64,000 nt of DNA from Dermatophagoides farinae. Taxonomy: Eukaryota; Arthropoda; Arachnida; Sarcoptiformes; Pyroglyphidae. Position numbers and translations under genes: made by a program. Each line of letters starts with the position of its first letter. Positions within the stretch are counted from its first letter, which is position 1. The notes below the pieces were generated by a model. The model made no database searches. It saw nothing but the letters and a program-made list of their open reading frames with translations, and was not told the DNA's origin. Location: NCBI RefSeq assembly GCF_024713945.1, contig NC_134684.1:2027001-2091000 (forward strand), given 5' to 3'. Shown one piece after another: positions 37,396 to 50,588 of the stretch.

Positions 37396-37710
37396 AGCAT
37401 TTAATTTTGATAAAAATATCTCAATTTGATGATTAGAAAATATAATAATAATGAAGAGATAAAGAGATAAACCAGCAGAAAAACAAACAAAATAAATATC
37501 AAAAAAAAAAAAAAAAAATAGAAACGAATGTATTAAATTATTTTTTTGTTTGTCACATGATGGAGCTAAAATGCCCAAATGTGGAAAAATTCGCCATCTA
37601 TCAGTCAGAATTGAAACTTTGAAATTAAAAAAAAAAAAAAAAAATTTTATTCATTAAAATAACGCACAAAATTATTATTGGCAGTTATCAGTAATTAGAT
37701 TACAAATAAT
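37396..37710. other. Spacer between LRP4 and the PH-domain gene
   Basis: Short AT-rich spacer with two long A runs (about 37501-37519 and 37626-37644). It includes the promoter or leader of the PH-domain gene and the 3' UTR of LRP4. Confidence 0.45.
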
Positions 37711-40700
37711 TCATTTTTGAAAATTAATTAATTTTCGATTAAATTGAATGGTTGGTGGATATTGATTGACAGGATTTTCCATACGAATACCATCACCATC
37801 ATCATCGCCATAGATAAAATGCTGAGATCTAAAAGGATCATCATTAATTCTAATAGTTTTAATGTTTGATGATAATTTTGATTGAACATTGACTACGGGT
37901 GTCATATTCATATTCATATTGTTACTATAATCACTATAGATTGGTGGAAAAATTTCATCCAAAATTCGTGGCTGTGATGACAATAGCGCCGTTGTCGCCG
38001 TCGTCGGTGGTGGTGGTGGTGGCGGTAATGATGTATTATGATGTTCAATTCGTTTATTATTAAAATCATTATGAACATTGTTCGATCGATGATGATGGTT
38101 TTGGTGGTGATGTTTGTATCTATCTGTTTTTCGTAATTTTCTAATGAAAAAAAAATCAATAATCAATATTTATATACAATTATTTCATTAACACATTACC
38201 GTTTAAATAAAAACATTATGATGATACAAACAATAACTAAAGTAGAAACAATCAATAAAACTTTGCAGGCAACTTGTAAAAAATCTCCTACATCATGTAT
38301 GCAATGATGACAAAATAAATAAAGTTTTGGTATTTAAAAAAAAAAATATTCACAATATTCATTGAAATTGATCATAAATACCGGAAAAATTGAATGTCGA
38401 TGTAATACATTCAGAAATATTGACCATAGGTATATTGTAATTGTATAGATTCAATATACAGGATTGATTTACAACATGATTGTCAATTTCATCAATCAGA
38501 CTGCTATCATTCAATGGATTGGTTTTTTCATTCGATTCAATATTGATGGAAAATTCATTCGATTCAACGACAATAGTTTTTTGTGTAGTATTCACAATAA
38601 CATCTAAATTTTGTTGAACATCAATATCTGGATTCCAATCTGATGTTTGTATATCAAATGTTTTTGTTGATGTTAAATTATTAGTCTGTCCAGGAACTGA
38701 TAGTTTTAAACATTAAAAAATTGTTTGAAATTTTATGCTAATTAAATAATTACCAGTCGAACATGGTGTATCAATAATCAAAGGACATGCACATATGTAT
38801 CCATGTGAACGAAAAAGACAAAGATGGCTACATTGTCCATTCTGTTGGGCACATGGATTTGAATGTGGTATATTTGGATTATCGGGATTTTCTTCCCAAT
38901 AAAAATCTATTTTTTGCTTTGATTCAGCAACCGCTCTGATCTGTTTGATGTTTTCAATATTATCGCTAATTAAATCATAATTGAAACCCGTCCAACGATT
39001 TGCTCTTTCGACAACTTTATGATAAAGATCCGACCAATAGATATAATCACCCAATACTGTAATACTGAATGGTAATGTCAATCCTGAAGCAATTATGATT
39101 CTTCGTTGAGTGCCATCGACAATGGCTGTTTCGATTCTTTTCAACACTTCATCACTCCAATAGATACGAGGCGTTCTATCATGATTTTCAATTCCATCAT
39201 CAACAGCCAATCCATTAACTAATCCAATATTTGAATCAATCAATTTGATTCGAGAACTACCGTCTAAAAAAGCTTTTTTATGTGATGAAAAAAATGAATA
39301 AATAAAAATAATAATGATAATGGAAATAACAATAGAGTATCAATCAAACCTCTTTCAATTTTTTGATTATTGCCACCATTGATCCAGAAAAGAAAACCTG
39401 AATTAGGCATCACTTCTAGACATTTTGGCTCATCTAAATCAAGATCGATCAATATTTTTCGTGAAGAACCATCAATTCTGGCCACTTCGATTATATGACG
39501 TTCTTGATCGCTCCAATAAATATTATCAGCGATCCAATCGACAGCGATGCTTGTTATTTTTCTATTATTATCACTAGTGATAATAGTTATTGTTTTCAAT
39601 AAACTTGCTTCAGCTAATTGGCTTAGATTTTTTCCTGAAACAATTTTCAATGATCGTATCTCATTTGTTTGAGAATCAGCATAAAAAATTTGCCCGTGAC
39701 GATAATGAAAATCAAACGATACGACATCAATTAGGTTATTGATTGGCAAATAAATATCGATCCAATCTTCAATGTCTAATGAAAGACGTCTAATATTGTT
39801 TTCACAGGCAATCAATATTTGTTCACTTATTTCTGTGTGTACGAGAAAAAAAGAAACAATAATTTTAATCGAACGATAAGAAATTCTTAGCATACAAATT
39901 ACCTGATTTACAAGTTGTCAAATCATCTAACAGGACAACACCAGAAGGGCAATGACAAGAATAACCGGGGTCACTATTCAGAAGGCACAAATGTGAACAA
40001 TTATTATTTTCACGGCATATCGTTTTCATATGATGATTATTAGATAGAATTGATACATCTGGAACTTTATTCACAGCAACAATGTCAACCAAATTGTTCA
40101 ATGATTTTGAAACCATCTCCATTTTAGAATTCATTTGAGCAGATACATATGATTCATAATCAGAACTTAGATATAGTCGATTAACTGATTTTGTTTGCCA
40201 ATCAGTCCAATAAATGTAATCATCCATAATGGTAATACCATATGGTGATGGTAAATCTTTGATTAGGGTTCGCCTATTACTGCCATTCAAATCGACCATC
40301 TCGATCTTATGAGTTTTTGAATCTGTCCATATGATTCGACCATATTTGGTAAAAGTGATTCCATTTGGCCAGCCAAGATTTTCATTCACAATCAATGCTC
40401 GTCGTTTTCCATCCATATCGGCACGTTCGATTCGTACTTGTGATCCCCAATCTGCCCAAACCATGTGACCACTTTTACTATTGAGAGCAATAGCACGAGG
40501 AGAATCAAGATCTTTACTTAGCAAAACTTTTCGAAACATTCCATTTAAATTAGACACTTCGATTCGTTTTCGACCGGCATCAGTCCAATAAATTTTATGG
40601 CCAACATTATCGATAGCCAAACCATTAACGCCACTAAGACCGTAATTTAGTATTTTTTGAATTTCTCCATTCCGAATATTCGATTTATAAATGACATTTT

Positions 40701-43700
40701 CGTTAGTATCTGACCAGTACACAGTATCGGATTGAAAATGGACATCTAAAACAAAAGCATTGGATAGTCTTTGATTGAGTGGTAAACGTACATCAAAACG
40801 ATATTCTGTATCAAGAGATATACGTTTAATATCGTTACGTGTTGTCATGATCAAATATTTTTGCATATCTGATGCACAAGTAATGTTATCGGAAAATAGC
40901 CGTATTCCGATAGGACAAAGACATTTATAGCCAGGCTGATTGGATGACAAAACACATAAATGTGAACATTTAGATCTATGACAAATATTTCTAATCGAGT
41001 TACGAAAATCATCTCGAGATGTACTATGGTTGTATTGAAATATGATCATATCCATTAGATTGTCAAGATTTTCGGCCACAATGCTACTCATACGTCCGGT
41101 GATTTTGTTAGCTTGTTGTATATTTCGAAAATGTAGATCTGACCAATAAACCAAATCATTTTTTATTGCTACAGCGAAAGGCTGACGAATATTTGCTGAA
41201 TAAAGAGTACGTCGTTCGGATCCATCTGGATACGTGAAAAAAAAGAATAGAATCATGTCTCGGAATAAAATAATTGGTTTGTTCAATCAATTTGATCATT
41301 TAAAACATACCATAAAAAGAGTATTCAATTCGTGATTTACTAGAATCCGTCCAATAAAGACGCTTACTTGCATAGTCAATAGCTAATCCATGTGGTCTTG
41401 TTAGATTGGTTGAATGAATCTTCATACGAAATGAACCATCCATTCCGGATCTTTCAATATTTGCAGTATGATTATTCCATTGGGACCAAAACATTAGAGC
41501 TGTTTGTGGGTCTAGAACAATATCCCGAGGCTGATCTAATGATTGCCATATAACAAGTGAACGAAATGAACCATTGTTTTTAGACACTTCAATTACATTA
41601 CGTCCTGTGTCGACCCAATAAATATTTTTTGTGATCCAATCATAAGCGATTCCTGATGGCGCTTCCAATGAAGAGCTAATAATGACTTTTTGATGTTGGC
41701 CAGTCCAATGAGCACTATTGATAGATTTATTAAGTAGATCGGACCAAAATATGGTTGATGTTGACCAATCATAATCCATGGAAACAACAAAAGAAATGCG
41801 AAGAATAGGAAGAACATAATCCAGATTAAATTCTTCATATGGATTATTTTGTTCAATCATTAATTTACGCTTCGAGAGATTTATGGCTCGAATTTCATTT
41901 CGACGAGTAAACAGCAACAATGAATCGGAATCTTTCTTACATTTTTTGCTGTTTTCATCTCTGAAACTGAATCCGAATGGACAAAGACAACGATAAGAAT
42001 TATTGTTAGGCAAACAAATGTCAGAACAAGTATGTGAATGGCAAATATTAAATTCGATATCTGGCTGTCGTAATGGATGAAATACTTTGACATTAATATT
42101 CAATTGGTCATTAGTAGAATTGTCATGGCTCGTTTCTATTGTAGATATAAGCTTTCCACTCAGTTTGTTGACAATATTAATTTTTGTTGATTTAAGACCA
42201 GTCCAATAAAGATTATCTTCGAATATGGTCAATGTAATAGGATACTGTACTTCATCATGTACTATGGTATAACGATTGGAACCATCCAAATTCGAACATT
42301 CAATCAAATTTTGTTTGATATCTATCCAATAAAGTTTGTTGGCTGGGTAATCGATCGTAAGGCCAGTAGGGTTCATAAGCAAAGCACTTATAATAATTTG
42401 TCTGGCGGAACCATCCATAAACGAACTTTCAATACGTACAGGTTGGCCCCAATCACTCCAATAGATGGATTTCTTATCAGGATTTATGGCAATAGATTTC
42501 GGTTTCTCCACCGAATGGACAAACATTACTTTACGATTTGAACCATCCAGATTGCAATATTCGATTCTTGAAGCACCAGAATCGGTCCAATAAATTCTAT
42601 CGTTGATCCAATCGACAGCAATACTATTTGGTTCAACAATGCCGGTTTCTATTATGGGTTTCACATTCTGAAGCCTAATCGGCAATAATGGGGAAGGCAG
42701 CTGGTGATTGACGGAAGAATGATTTGAAGCAATAAGATCTTTTGGATTGATCTCAACAAAGGCACTAAAAATTTTTCTTGTTTTTGAATTGGTCCAAAAA
42801 TAAAGATTTTTCTTATAATGATAATCGTTGTAAATGAGTTCTGAATTCAATGAATCTATAGACAGTGAGTCTATAGAATCGATTTCAGAATAAAGTCTAT
42901 TAAATGATAATGGCGCATAATAATTATTGACTAGAATAGTTGAATCTAGAATTAAAGCTCTATATAAATGATTGAACGAATTTTTGCATAAGAAAAATAT
43001 GATTGATTAATGTAAAAGTTGGTTAAGAAACATATTTTGCATACCTTAAGTTATTAAAATTTGCGACAAGCAAAATTGGTTCAGGCGCTTGAATGGCTTT
43101 ACATCGTCGTTTATCGACCCGTAGTCGATATCCATTGGCACATGAACATTGAAATCCTGGAACAGAATTTTCACATTTTTGTGAACACACTTGTATATTT
43201 GGCAGTGTCAACGCTTGATTACGATGGTGTTGATGTTCGGGATGATGATGATGATGATCAGTGAAGCGAAAATTGACATAATGTTCTAAATAATCCGATC
43301 GAAGGCTACCGACCAAACATTCATCAATGTCAATACATGATCGTCCATCACTAGCTTTACGGTAGCCTTCTTTACAGGCACAATAATGTCCGGTAGTGGT
43401 TGCAACACAAATATGTTGACATGGAAAGCCACTTTCATGACAAGCCATAATGTTTGCAATGCACGTCGAATTTGTATCTTCATCTGAACCATCCGGACAA
43501 TTCGGAGCACCATCACAGACATTGGTTAAGCTGATGCATGTTCCATCACGGCAACGGAAATTACCACTAGTGCATTCTAAATTATCTAAACATCCTTCTT
43601 CATCACTATTATCATAACAATCTTTGTCACCATCACAACGGAGACTATTGCGAATACATTGGCCTGATCGACAACGGAATTCTTGTTTTGTACATGATTG

Positions 43701-46700
43701 ACTTGCTATATAAAAAAAATAATCATTAAATGTGAAAAAAATTCAATTTAAGATCTTTGTATTATTCTGAAAACGGATACTAATGATTAAATAATAGTAA
43801 TAATACATACGACAATTGGATTCATCAGAAAAATCTTCACAATCAAAATCACCATCACAACGCCAATCTTGATTTATACATTGTCCATTCTGGCATGGAA
43901 ATTCAGTAACACGACACTTGAAATGGCCATCTATAATCAGAAAAGAATTTGTTTACATAATTACAAAAATTCAATTTAGTCAATGTAGAAAAAAATTTTT
44001 TTCCTTTTTTCTTTTCTCCTATTGAATATTTGAATATTTGAATTTGAACAAAAAAAAATTTACCACATGTGGTAATTGTTATAAGAAAAATTTTCAGAAT
44101 ATTCTTCGCTTATGAAATCTATTTTACATTTATCTATGAAAAATCAATTATAAAAATATGATGAAACAGAATCAAATGATGATGATGAGGAAAATAAAAT
44201 TGAGTTTTCCGTATTTTTTTTTCTTTCAACATCATAATTATCAACACACACACACATACGCACACACTAATTATTGTACCAGAATCTGTTTTTGGTGAAT
44301 GGAAATTCTTCATTAGGTTGAAATGGGAAAAGCAAACAAACACAGGAAAAAAAATGTTCAGACACAAACAAATTGCTTTAATTTCTCTCTGGAGATCGCA
44401 AACACACACACACACACACACAATCATCATAGAGGAAATTATTGTTCGTAAGGGAGTAATATCAAGTCAAGTTAAGAAAAATCGAATCGTTTGATTTCAA
44501 GATTTTTTTTAACAAACTGCCAATAACAGAAAATCGAACGTTATATACCTATATAGTGGTACCACGGTTATAACGATGGTAACCATTTTAAAGATTTGAC
44601 CATCGTTATTAGAAACAATCGTTAATATCGTTATAACCAAGGTACCACTGTATATAAAAATAAAATTTATTGATTAATAATTGATTAATTTTTGTTTCTT
44701 TCATTGTATCGTTTTATCTTGTTCATTTTTCAAATACAAACGCACACACATACACATACACACACACACCAAAAAGTATAAAATGTAATTTTTGTTCCAT
44801 AGAACAATAAATTTTAGTTTTTTTTCACAGAAATGCAACAACAACAACAACAACAACAAAAATTTTACATTCACTTCCGGACTAAATGATATTTGTTACT
44901 TACCACAATTTTTTTCATCCGACCAATCACCACAATCATTATCATTGTCACAATGATATAATTCGGAAATGCAAAGACCATTATGGCACATGAATTGTCC
45001 GTTTGGACATTTGGCTACTACTAGTAGATTATTATTGGCACCACCACCACCACCATCAATTTCTTGTGTTTTATTTTGATTTTTATTCACATTTAATATG
45101 GTTATTTTTGATGATCCATACGTATCGTTTGGCAATGATTGTGATGATATCGTACGATAATGGCAATCAAATTCATCAGACATATCCGGACAATCGGTTT
45201 TATTATTACATTGATAGATTAATGGAATACATTGGCCAGATTGACAACGAAATTCTTCCGGCGAACAAGCTAAGGAAAAGTTTATATGACATCCATATTT
45301 ATTCATTCAATTGTTTTTACTGTTCGATTTTTTGTGTGTAATATAAAAAATAAATATAAAAAAGTTTACATACGATCAATGCATCTTTCATCACTTAGAT
45401 CACCACAATCATCATAATGATCACAAAGCCATTCACTTGGTATACATCGGCCATTATCGCAACGTGTTTCGTTTTCAATATCACATTCTCTTGCCATACA
45501 ATCGATTTCATCTGAATTATCACCTATTGACAATTATATTATGAAATGAAATTGAGTAAATAAATAAAAAAAAAGTTTTGTTTTTGTTTGTTTGTTTGTT
45601 TTTTCTTTTTTTAATTGAAAAATCAATAATCATCATACATACCACAGTCATCAAATTGATTGCAAAATAATTCTTTATTGATACATTTTGATATGGTTAC
45701 ACAGCTAAATTCTTTGCTTGATGAACAATTTGGTTTTTCTATTCAATTTGATTTTGAAATTGGTGAATGATGAATAAAAATAAAAAATAAAAAGAACACA
45801 TCAATTAGAATTCAGAGAGAGAGAAAGTCATAAACTTGGGTAGAAATAGGAAAAAAAGAACATCAGTTGTTTTTGGCCTGGTTTTTTATGTGATATTTTA
45901 CGACAACATTATCATCATAACTTTTATGGAACCCCATCATCATCATCATTATTATCATTATTATTATTTGTTGAGAGAGAAAAAAAATACATGCCCAACA
46001 ATCATACTGTGTCGGAACGATGAATGAAGAAAGTGAAAGAGTGAGTGAAAATAAAAAAATAAAAAAAGTTTTTTTTGCCATGAATTTGATGTCATTTGTT
46101 TTCAGTATTTGAGAATCTATTGTACTTGTTTGAAAGAATTTTGTCATTGGTTATTATTTTGTAATGTTATTAATTAATCTTGCCAAGATCGACATCAACA
46201 CAATAATCATCATCATCATTTGAAACAATGATTCAGAAAAGAAGAATGGGGGGCAGGTACGAATAAATGAATGAATGAATCTCATCACATATCACATCTA
46301 AAAAACAAATTCATTCAAATGATAATTCTGTTTGGTTGTTTGTTCTTGGTGTTTTTTTTTATCGCTTGTTATTATTATTTTCATTTCTTTTGCTTGTATT
46401 ATCTGTCTGCTAATTGTAAAATGAACAAATGAATAGAGAAAAAAAAACAGATGGAATTTTGTCATGATTTTTTTCAAGATGATGATAATGACGATAAATA
46501 ATAATGATGATGATGATGATGATAATGAATAGAATATGGTTTTAGATTTCAGATCACGTTTCAAAATTTCGTACACACATACCAAGCAACAACCGAACAA
46601 AAAGAAAAAACTATAAACTACTAATGTGTCTATTTTGGTTCACATTCGATTCTTGTGTATGTGAAGAGCAATATCTCATAATGAAGAATTTTTCCTTTTG

Positions 46701-49700
46701 TTTTTATTCTGTTCCCATTCTAAACCAGATGAAATGTAGAAATGTGTTTAGCAAATGATAATGATGAAACAAAACAAAACAAAAAAAAAATTCATTTTTC
46801 ACTTCACTACACATCTATTGAAGAATTTTTTTTTTTTTTTTTTGAAAATTTTGATGTGATTCTGGTTGAATTTTTTTTTTGTTTTTTTTTTTGCTTCTAG
46901 TGAATTCAATGATTTTTTTTTCAATTAATTTTAATCACCAATTTTTTTTTGCGGTCACAAAAAAATTGCCGAATAACAGGAACAAGAAACAAAAAAAAAT
47001 GATTTCCGTATTTATACAGATAGATAATATATATAATGAAATGAAATAAAATGAAAGTGGTAATTGTTTGTTTGTTATTTCGTTTAATTAAAAAAAAAAA
47101 ATGAATCCGTAATGATTGTTGCTGTTGCTGCTGATGTTGAATCGAATTATTTATAGCCAAAGGGGTAAAATGAACGAGAGAAAAAAAAAGTTCATTCACA
47201 GAATGAATTGGAATGAAACAAAATAAATATTCTTTTCCATGTGTGTTTGTGTGTGTGTGGGTGTGTGTTTGTTTGGGTAATAATAATAATTAGCAACTTT
47301 AGTTCAACTGGAAATTTTTCATCATCATAATGATGATCATGGTAATGATGATGATGATGATAATAATAATTTTGTTTCCCTTTTGACTCTTTGGATCGAC
47401 ATATATATTAAAAATCGATGAGATTTTGTTTTTTGTTTTTTTCCAACCCATATATTTTGTATCTATAATTTTTTTTTGTTGTATGGAATTTTTCCTCTTT
47501 TTGTTTTTTTTCTGTTTTGTTGTTTTTTTTCTTGGCATCGAACAAAAACCGTATTTTTTTCTATTTATACATGTCAGTACATACATACATACATGTGTCA
47601 AAACATGGTAACATACCGTCGTCACCAATAACTTTTGTCTCAATTTTTTTTTTACTCACGTTCGTATTTTTTTTTTATTATTATTACTGCTTGTATACTT
47701 TATAATGCAAAACACAAATGTATATTATCGATTTTAATCGCCGATTAAATTGGCATTTTGTGCTGATATTTTTTTCTGTTCTTTTTTTTTGAGTAATAAC
47801 AAAGTTACAAAAAAAAAAAAAAATTACACATCGTCAATGTATTGTGATGTTATGTGTAGATGTGTATATGTATGTATGTTGGAAAGTAATTGTCATTTTT
47901 TTTCACATGAGAAAAAAAACAACCTCTAATTCTTATTATTATTATTGTATCGTTCGTTCGATATATATTATATTTATATAAATTGTTCTTGATCATGTTT
48001 TTTTTTTGTTGCCATATATGGTTGTTTTTATTTGTTGACCGATAGAATCATCTCATTCATTCATTCATTCATTTTTTTTATTTATATACAGGATTGAAAA
48101 TAAAAGAGATAAGAAGATATTCAGTAACGTTGTACATGTATTTATTTTTTTTTGTATTACATTCGAACATGTTTTGAATTTAGTTTGAATGAAATGAAAA
48201 ATAAATCAACGGATACTATAACGAATGTGCTTAGTTCAAATATATTCGTTTTGATAAGGAATGAGAAAAAATTACGTTTTTTTACTTACCGCATCCGATT
48301 TCATCGGAAGAATCCGGACAATCAGGTTCACCATCACATTGCCAATTCAGCGGAATGCATGTACAATTTGTTGATGATGATGATGATGATGTTGCAATGG
48401 AATGTCGACGTTGTTTATCGGTGATTGTCGTTTGATTTTCATTTTTGGTTTGTTTCACTTTATTATTATTATTATCATTGTTGTTGTTGTTGCTGTTGTT
48501 GTTGTTGTTCAAATAAAATGAATCGATGGCTGTTGTAGAAAAATTTGTTTCAATATGAAAAAACTGTTTTTTTATTTGTGCTAGAGGCTTATATAACAAT
48601 ATTAAATTTGAATCAAAATTCGATGATGATGATGATGATGAATGTCGTAGTTGTTGAAATTTATTTTCATTGTAATAATGATGACCATTATTATCATCAT
48701 CATCATCATCGGTATTGTGGTCAATCGTATTAAATTTTTGTTCATTATTATTGTACACCTTTTGTCTATTTGTTGTCATTGATTTTGATCCTGATTTTAT
48801 TGTTGTTGTTGTTGTTGTTGTTGATGGTGGTGGTTTTATTTTTATCAATGATGGAAAAAAAGATGAAGAAGTAATTATTGTACTACCACAAGCAAAAGTA
48901 TCCGATCCACATAAGCTACATAGATGATTATTACGACCACCACCAATGACAACACTGTTGATATCAATGTTTTTTCGAGCATAAACAAACGAATCATCAT
49001 CTAGGAAATTATGTAATAATGTATATAAATAAAAAAAAACGCATAAAAGCAGAAATAATATCAAAAATCATAGACAGACAGATAGATAAGACAATGAACA
49101 AAAAAAAAAGAAAAAAAAACCAAGAAGAAAAATAAATAATCGAATTGTTTTTAGTTGTTATATTATGGTGGCCATGTGGGAATGATGCATTCGCATGACC
49201 AGAATTAGGTTTCACACACACACACACACACATAGTAATGAAAATCGATTCTGTTTGTGATTGTCGATATACATTCGTTATTGTTGTTGTTGTCGAAACG
49301 AAACAACAACAAAAAAAATTTCATGCACGGTTTGAAATTTATAAATTTCAATGTAACAACAACAACAACAGCAAAAAAAAAGAATGAATTTCATCTGTAT
49401 ATGTTTATTGTCACTAGAAACTAGAATTTGGGTGAAAATCTAATCGATTATTATTTTTGTTGTTGTTGTTGTCTCTCCCTTTCTCTTTTTTTTCTTTGGT
49501 TTATCGGGTTATTCGGTTGATGACCATAAACAAACATCATAGGTTTTTTTTCATGATCAACAAAAAAAAAATTCGACCACCCTATATAATATGACAAAAA
49601 CAAAACAAAAAAAAACTGCTTATGAACAGAATTTTAATTCAAGACATAAAGAATAGAGAAATAGAATATTTTTTTTTCTCATCCTATTTCTTATCGGTTA

Positions 49701-50588
49701 ATATAGAGAGAAAGACTTGATGACAGGCAGAAAGAAAAGAAAAAAATGTGTGTTTCACAGAATATATATATGTCCATATAGAATATTTGAAAAGAGAAAC
49801 CTCCTGCGGTTTTTTTTGTGGATATGAGCGGAGAATTCTCAATTCTTTCATAGCCAATCTTATGGGAATGAATTTTTTTTTTTTTTTGGTTCGCTACCGT
49901 TTTGAGTGAAAAAAATCATCATAATCGTTTTTTTTTTTGAGATTTACAAAATATGATGATGATGGTGATGATGAGTTTATAAAAAAATTTTCTTTCTTTT
50001 CAACAAATGACTATATATGAATTCAATTTTTTTTTTCATTTAAATAATCCAACCAAAAATCGTAATATAATGGAATGATCTGTATTTTTTTTTTTTTGCA
50101 AATGTTTTAAATGAAAAATCTCAAAAATCTCAAGTGGCCATCAAAACGTGTCATAAAGATTTCTTTCATTGATTTTTTTTTTGACAATCAGCGTGTGTTC
50201 AAATATCATTATGTTATCATTGTGTCATTCTATTTTCATTTTCATTTTCATTATTAATTCATCAAATTCAAAACACACACACACACACACACAAACAAAC
50301 ATTCAAATACAAACCTGAACTTGTTATCAAAGAAATTGTATTGATCAAAATGATTATGATTGTCCATGATGATAAAGACGTTCTATATTTTGTTGTGAAT
50401 GTTGATAATGATGGCAACTTCCGGTCATTCGTCTTGATTTTGGTCTTTGATTGTTGTTGTTGTGGTTGAATAACATTTTCTGATGATGATAAAATCAAAT
50501 AGTTGCCATTTTGTAGTCGTCGTCGTCGTCGTCGTTGTTGTTGTTGTTGATTTTGACAAACGTTTTTGATGATGGTTGCTTTTTTCAT
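37711..50588 (-). CDS. LRP4: Low-density lipoprotein receptor-related protein 4 (LRP4)
   Basis: Single-pass receptor; in vertebrates it is the agrin receptor that activates MuSK, and it also modulates Wnt signalling. Fourteen exons: 50588-50315, 49000-48290, 45738-45643, 45523-45374, 45269-44904, 43930-43811, 43705-43045, 42959-41311, 41225-39903, 39832-39350, 39263-38754, 38696-38382, 38287-38200, 38140-37711. The frame closes at 2391 residues. The domain order fits LRP4 rather than LRP1/2: eight LDLa repeats (SDE boxes from 48300 to 43490), two EGF modules (one calcium-binding, CIDIDECLV), four YWTD propellers each followed by an EGF (CSDICLP, CSHLCVL, CSHLCLL, CSHLCLF), a membrane helix ([19 protein letters not shown]) and a His/Pro/Asn-rich tail. 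Exon 1 is a Gln/Arg-rich leader ending in a hydrophobic signal-like segment. LDLa1 is split by an insertion of about 174 residues. No NPxY motif or PDZ-type C-terminus is seen in the tail. Most exon junctions are phase 1. Confidence 0.93.
44554..44650. mobile_element. 97-bp MITE with terminal inverted repeats, TA-flanked
   Basis: The left end AGTGGTACC...GGTTATAACGAT (44555-44577) and the reverse complement of the right end (44627-44649) match at 21 of the first 24 positions. TA dinucleotides flank both ends (44552-44553 and 44651-44652), as after Tc1/mariner/pogo insertion; the right end reads CAGTGGTACC. An inner inverted repeat (AACGATGGT / ACCATCGTT) nests inside. There is no coding capacity. 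It sits in the LRP4 intron 43931-44903. Confidence 0.8.
45739..48289 (-). other. LRP4 intron 2, 2.55 kb
   Basis: Repeat-rich intron between LDLa1 and LDLa2, far longer than the usual 50-80 bases in this window. It holds GAT/ATC and ATT triplet runs, long T/A runs (about 46826-46844, 47811-47822) and a TG patch at about 47240-47270. No coding exon seen on either strand. Confidence 0.55.
49001..50314 (-). other. LRP4 intron 1, 1.3 kb
   Basis: Separates the signal-peptide exon from the LDLa1 exon. AT-rich with TTG/CAA triplet runs, a CA patch at 49211-49232 and (CA)n next to the donor at 50271-50293. No gene seen. Confidence 0.55.

Noticed and set aside
46298-47705. Several 60-110-codon open frames on both strands
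   Set aside because: They lie in LRP4 intron 2, are dominated by homopolymer-coded Phe, Lys or Ile, and match nothing.
37711-50588. LRP1 or megalin (LRP2)
   Set aside because: Those have dozens of LDLa repeats in several clusters. Eight LDLa, two EGF and exactly four propellers with a single membrane segment fit LRP4.
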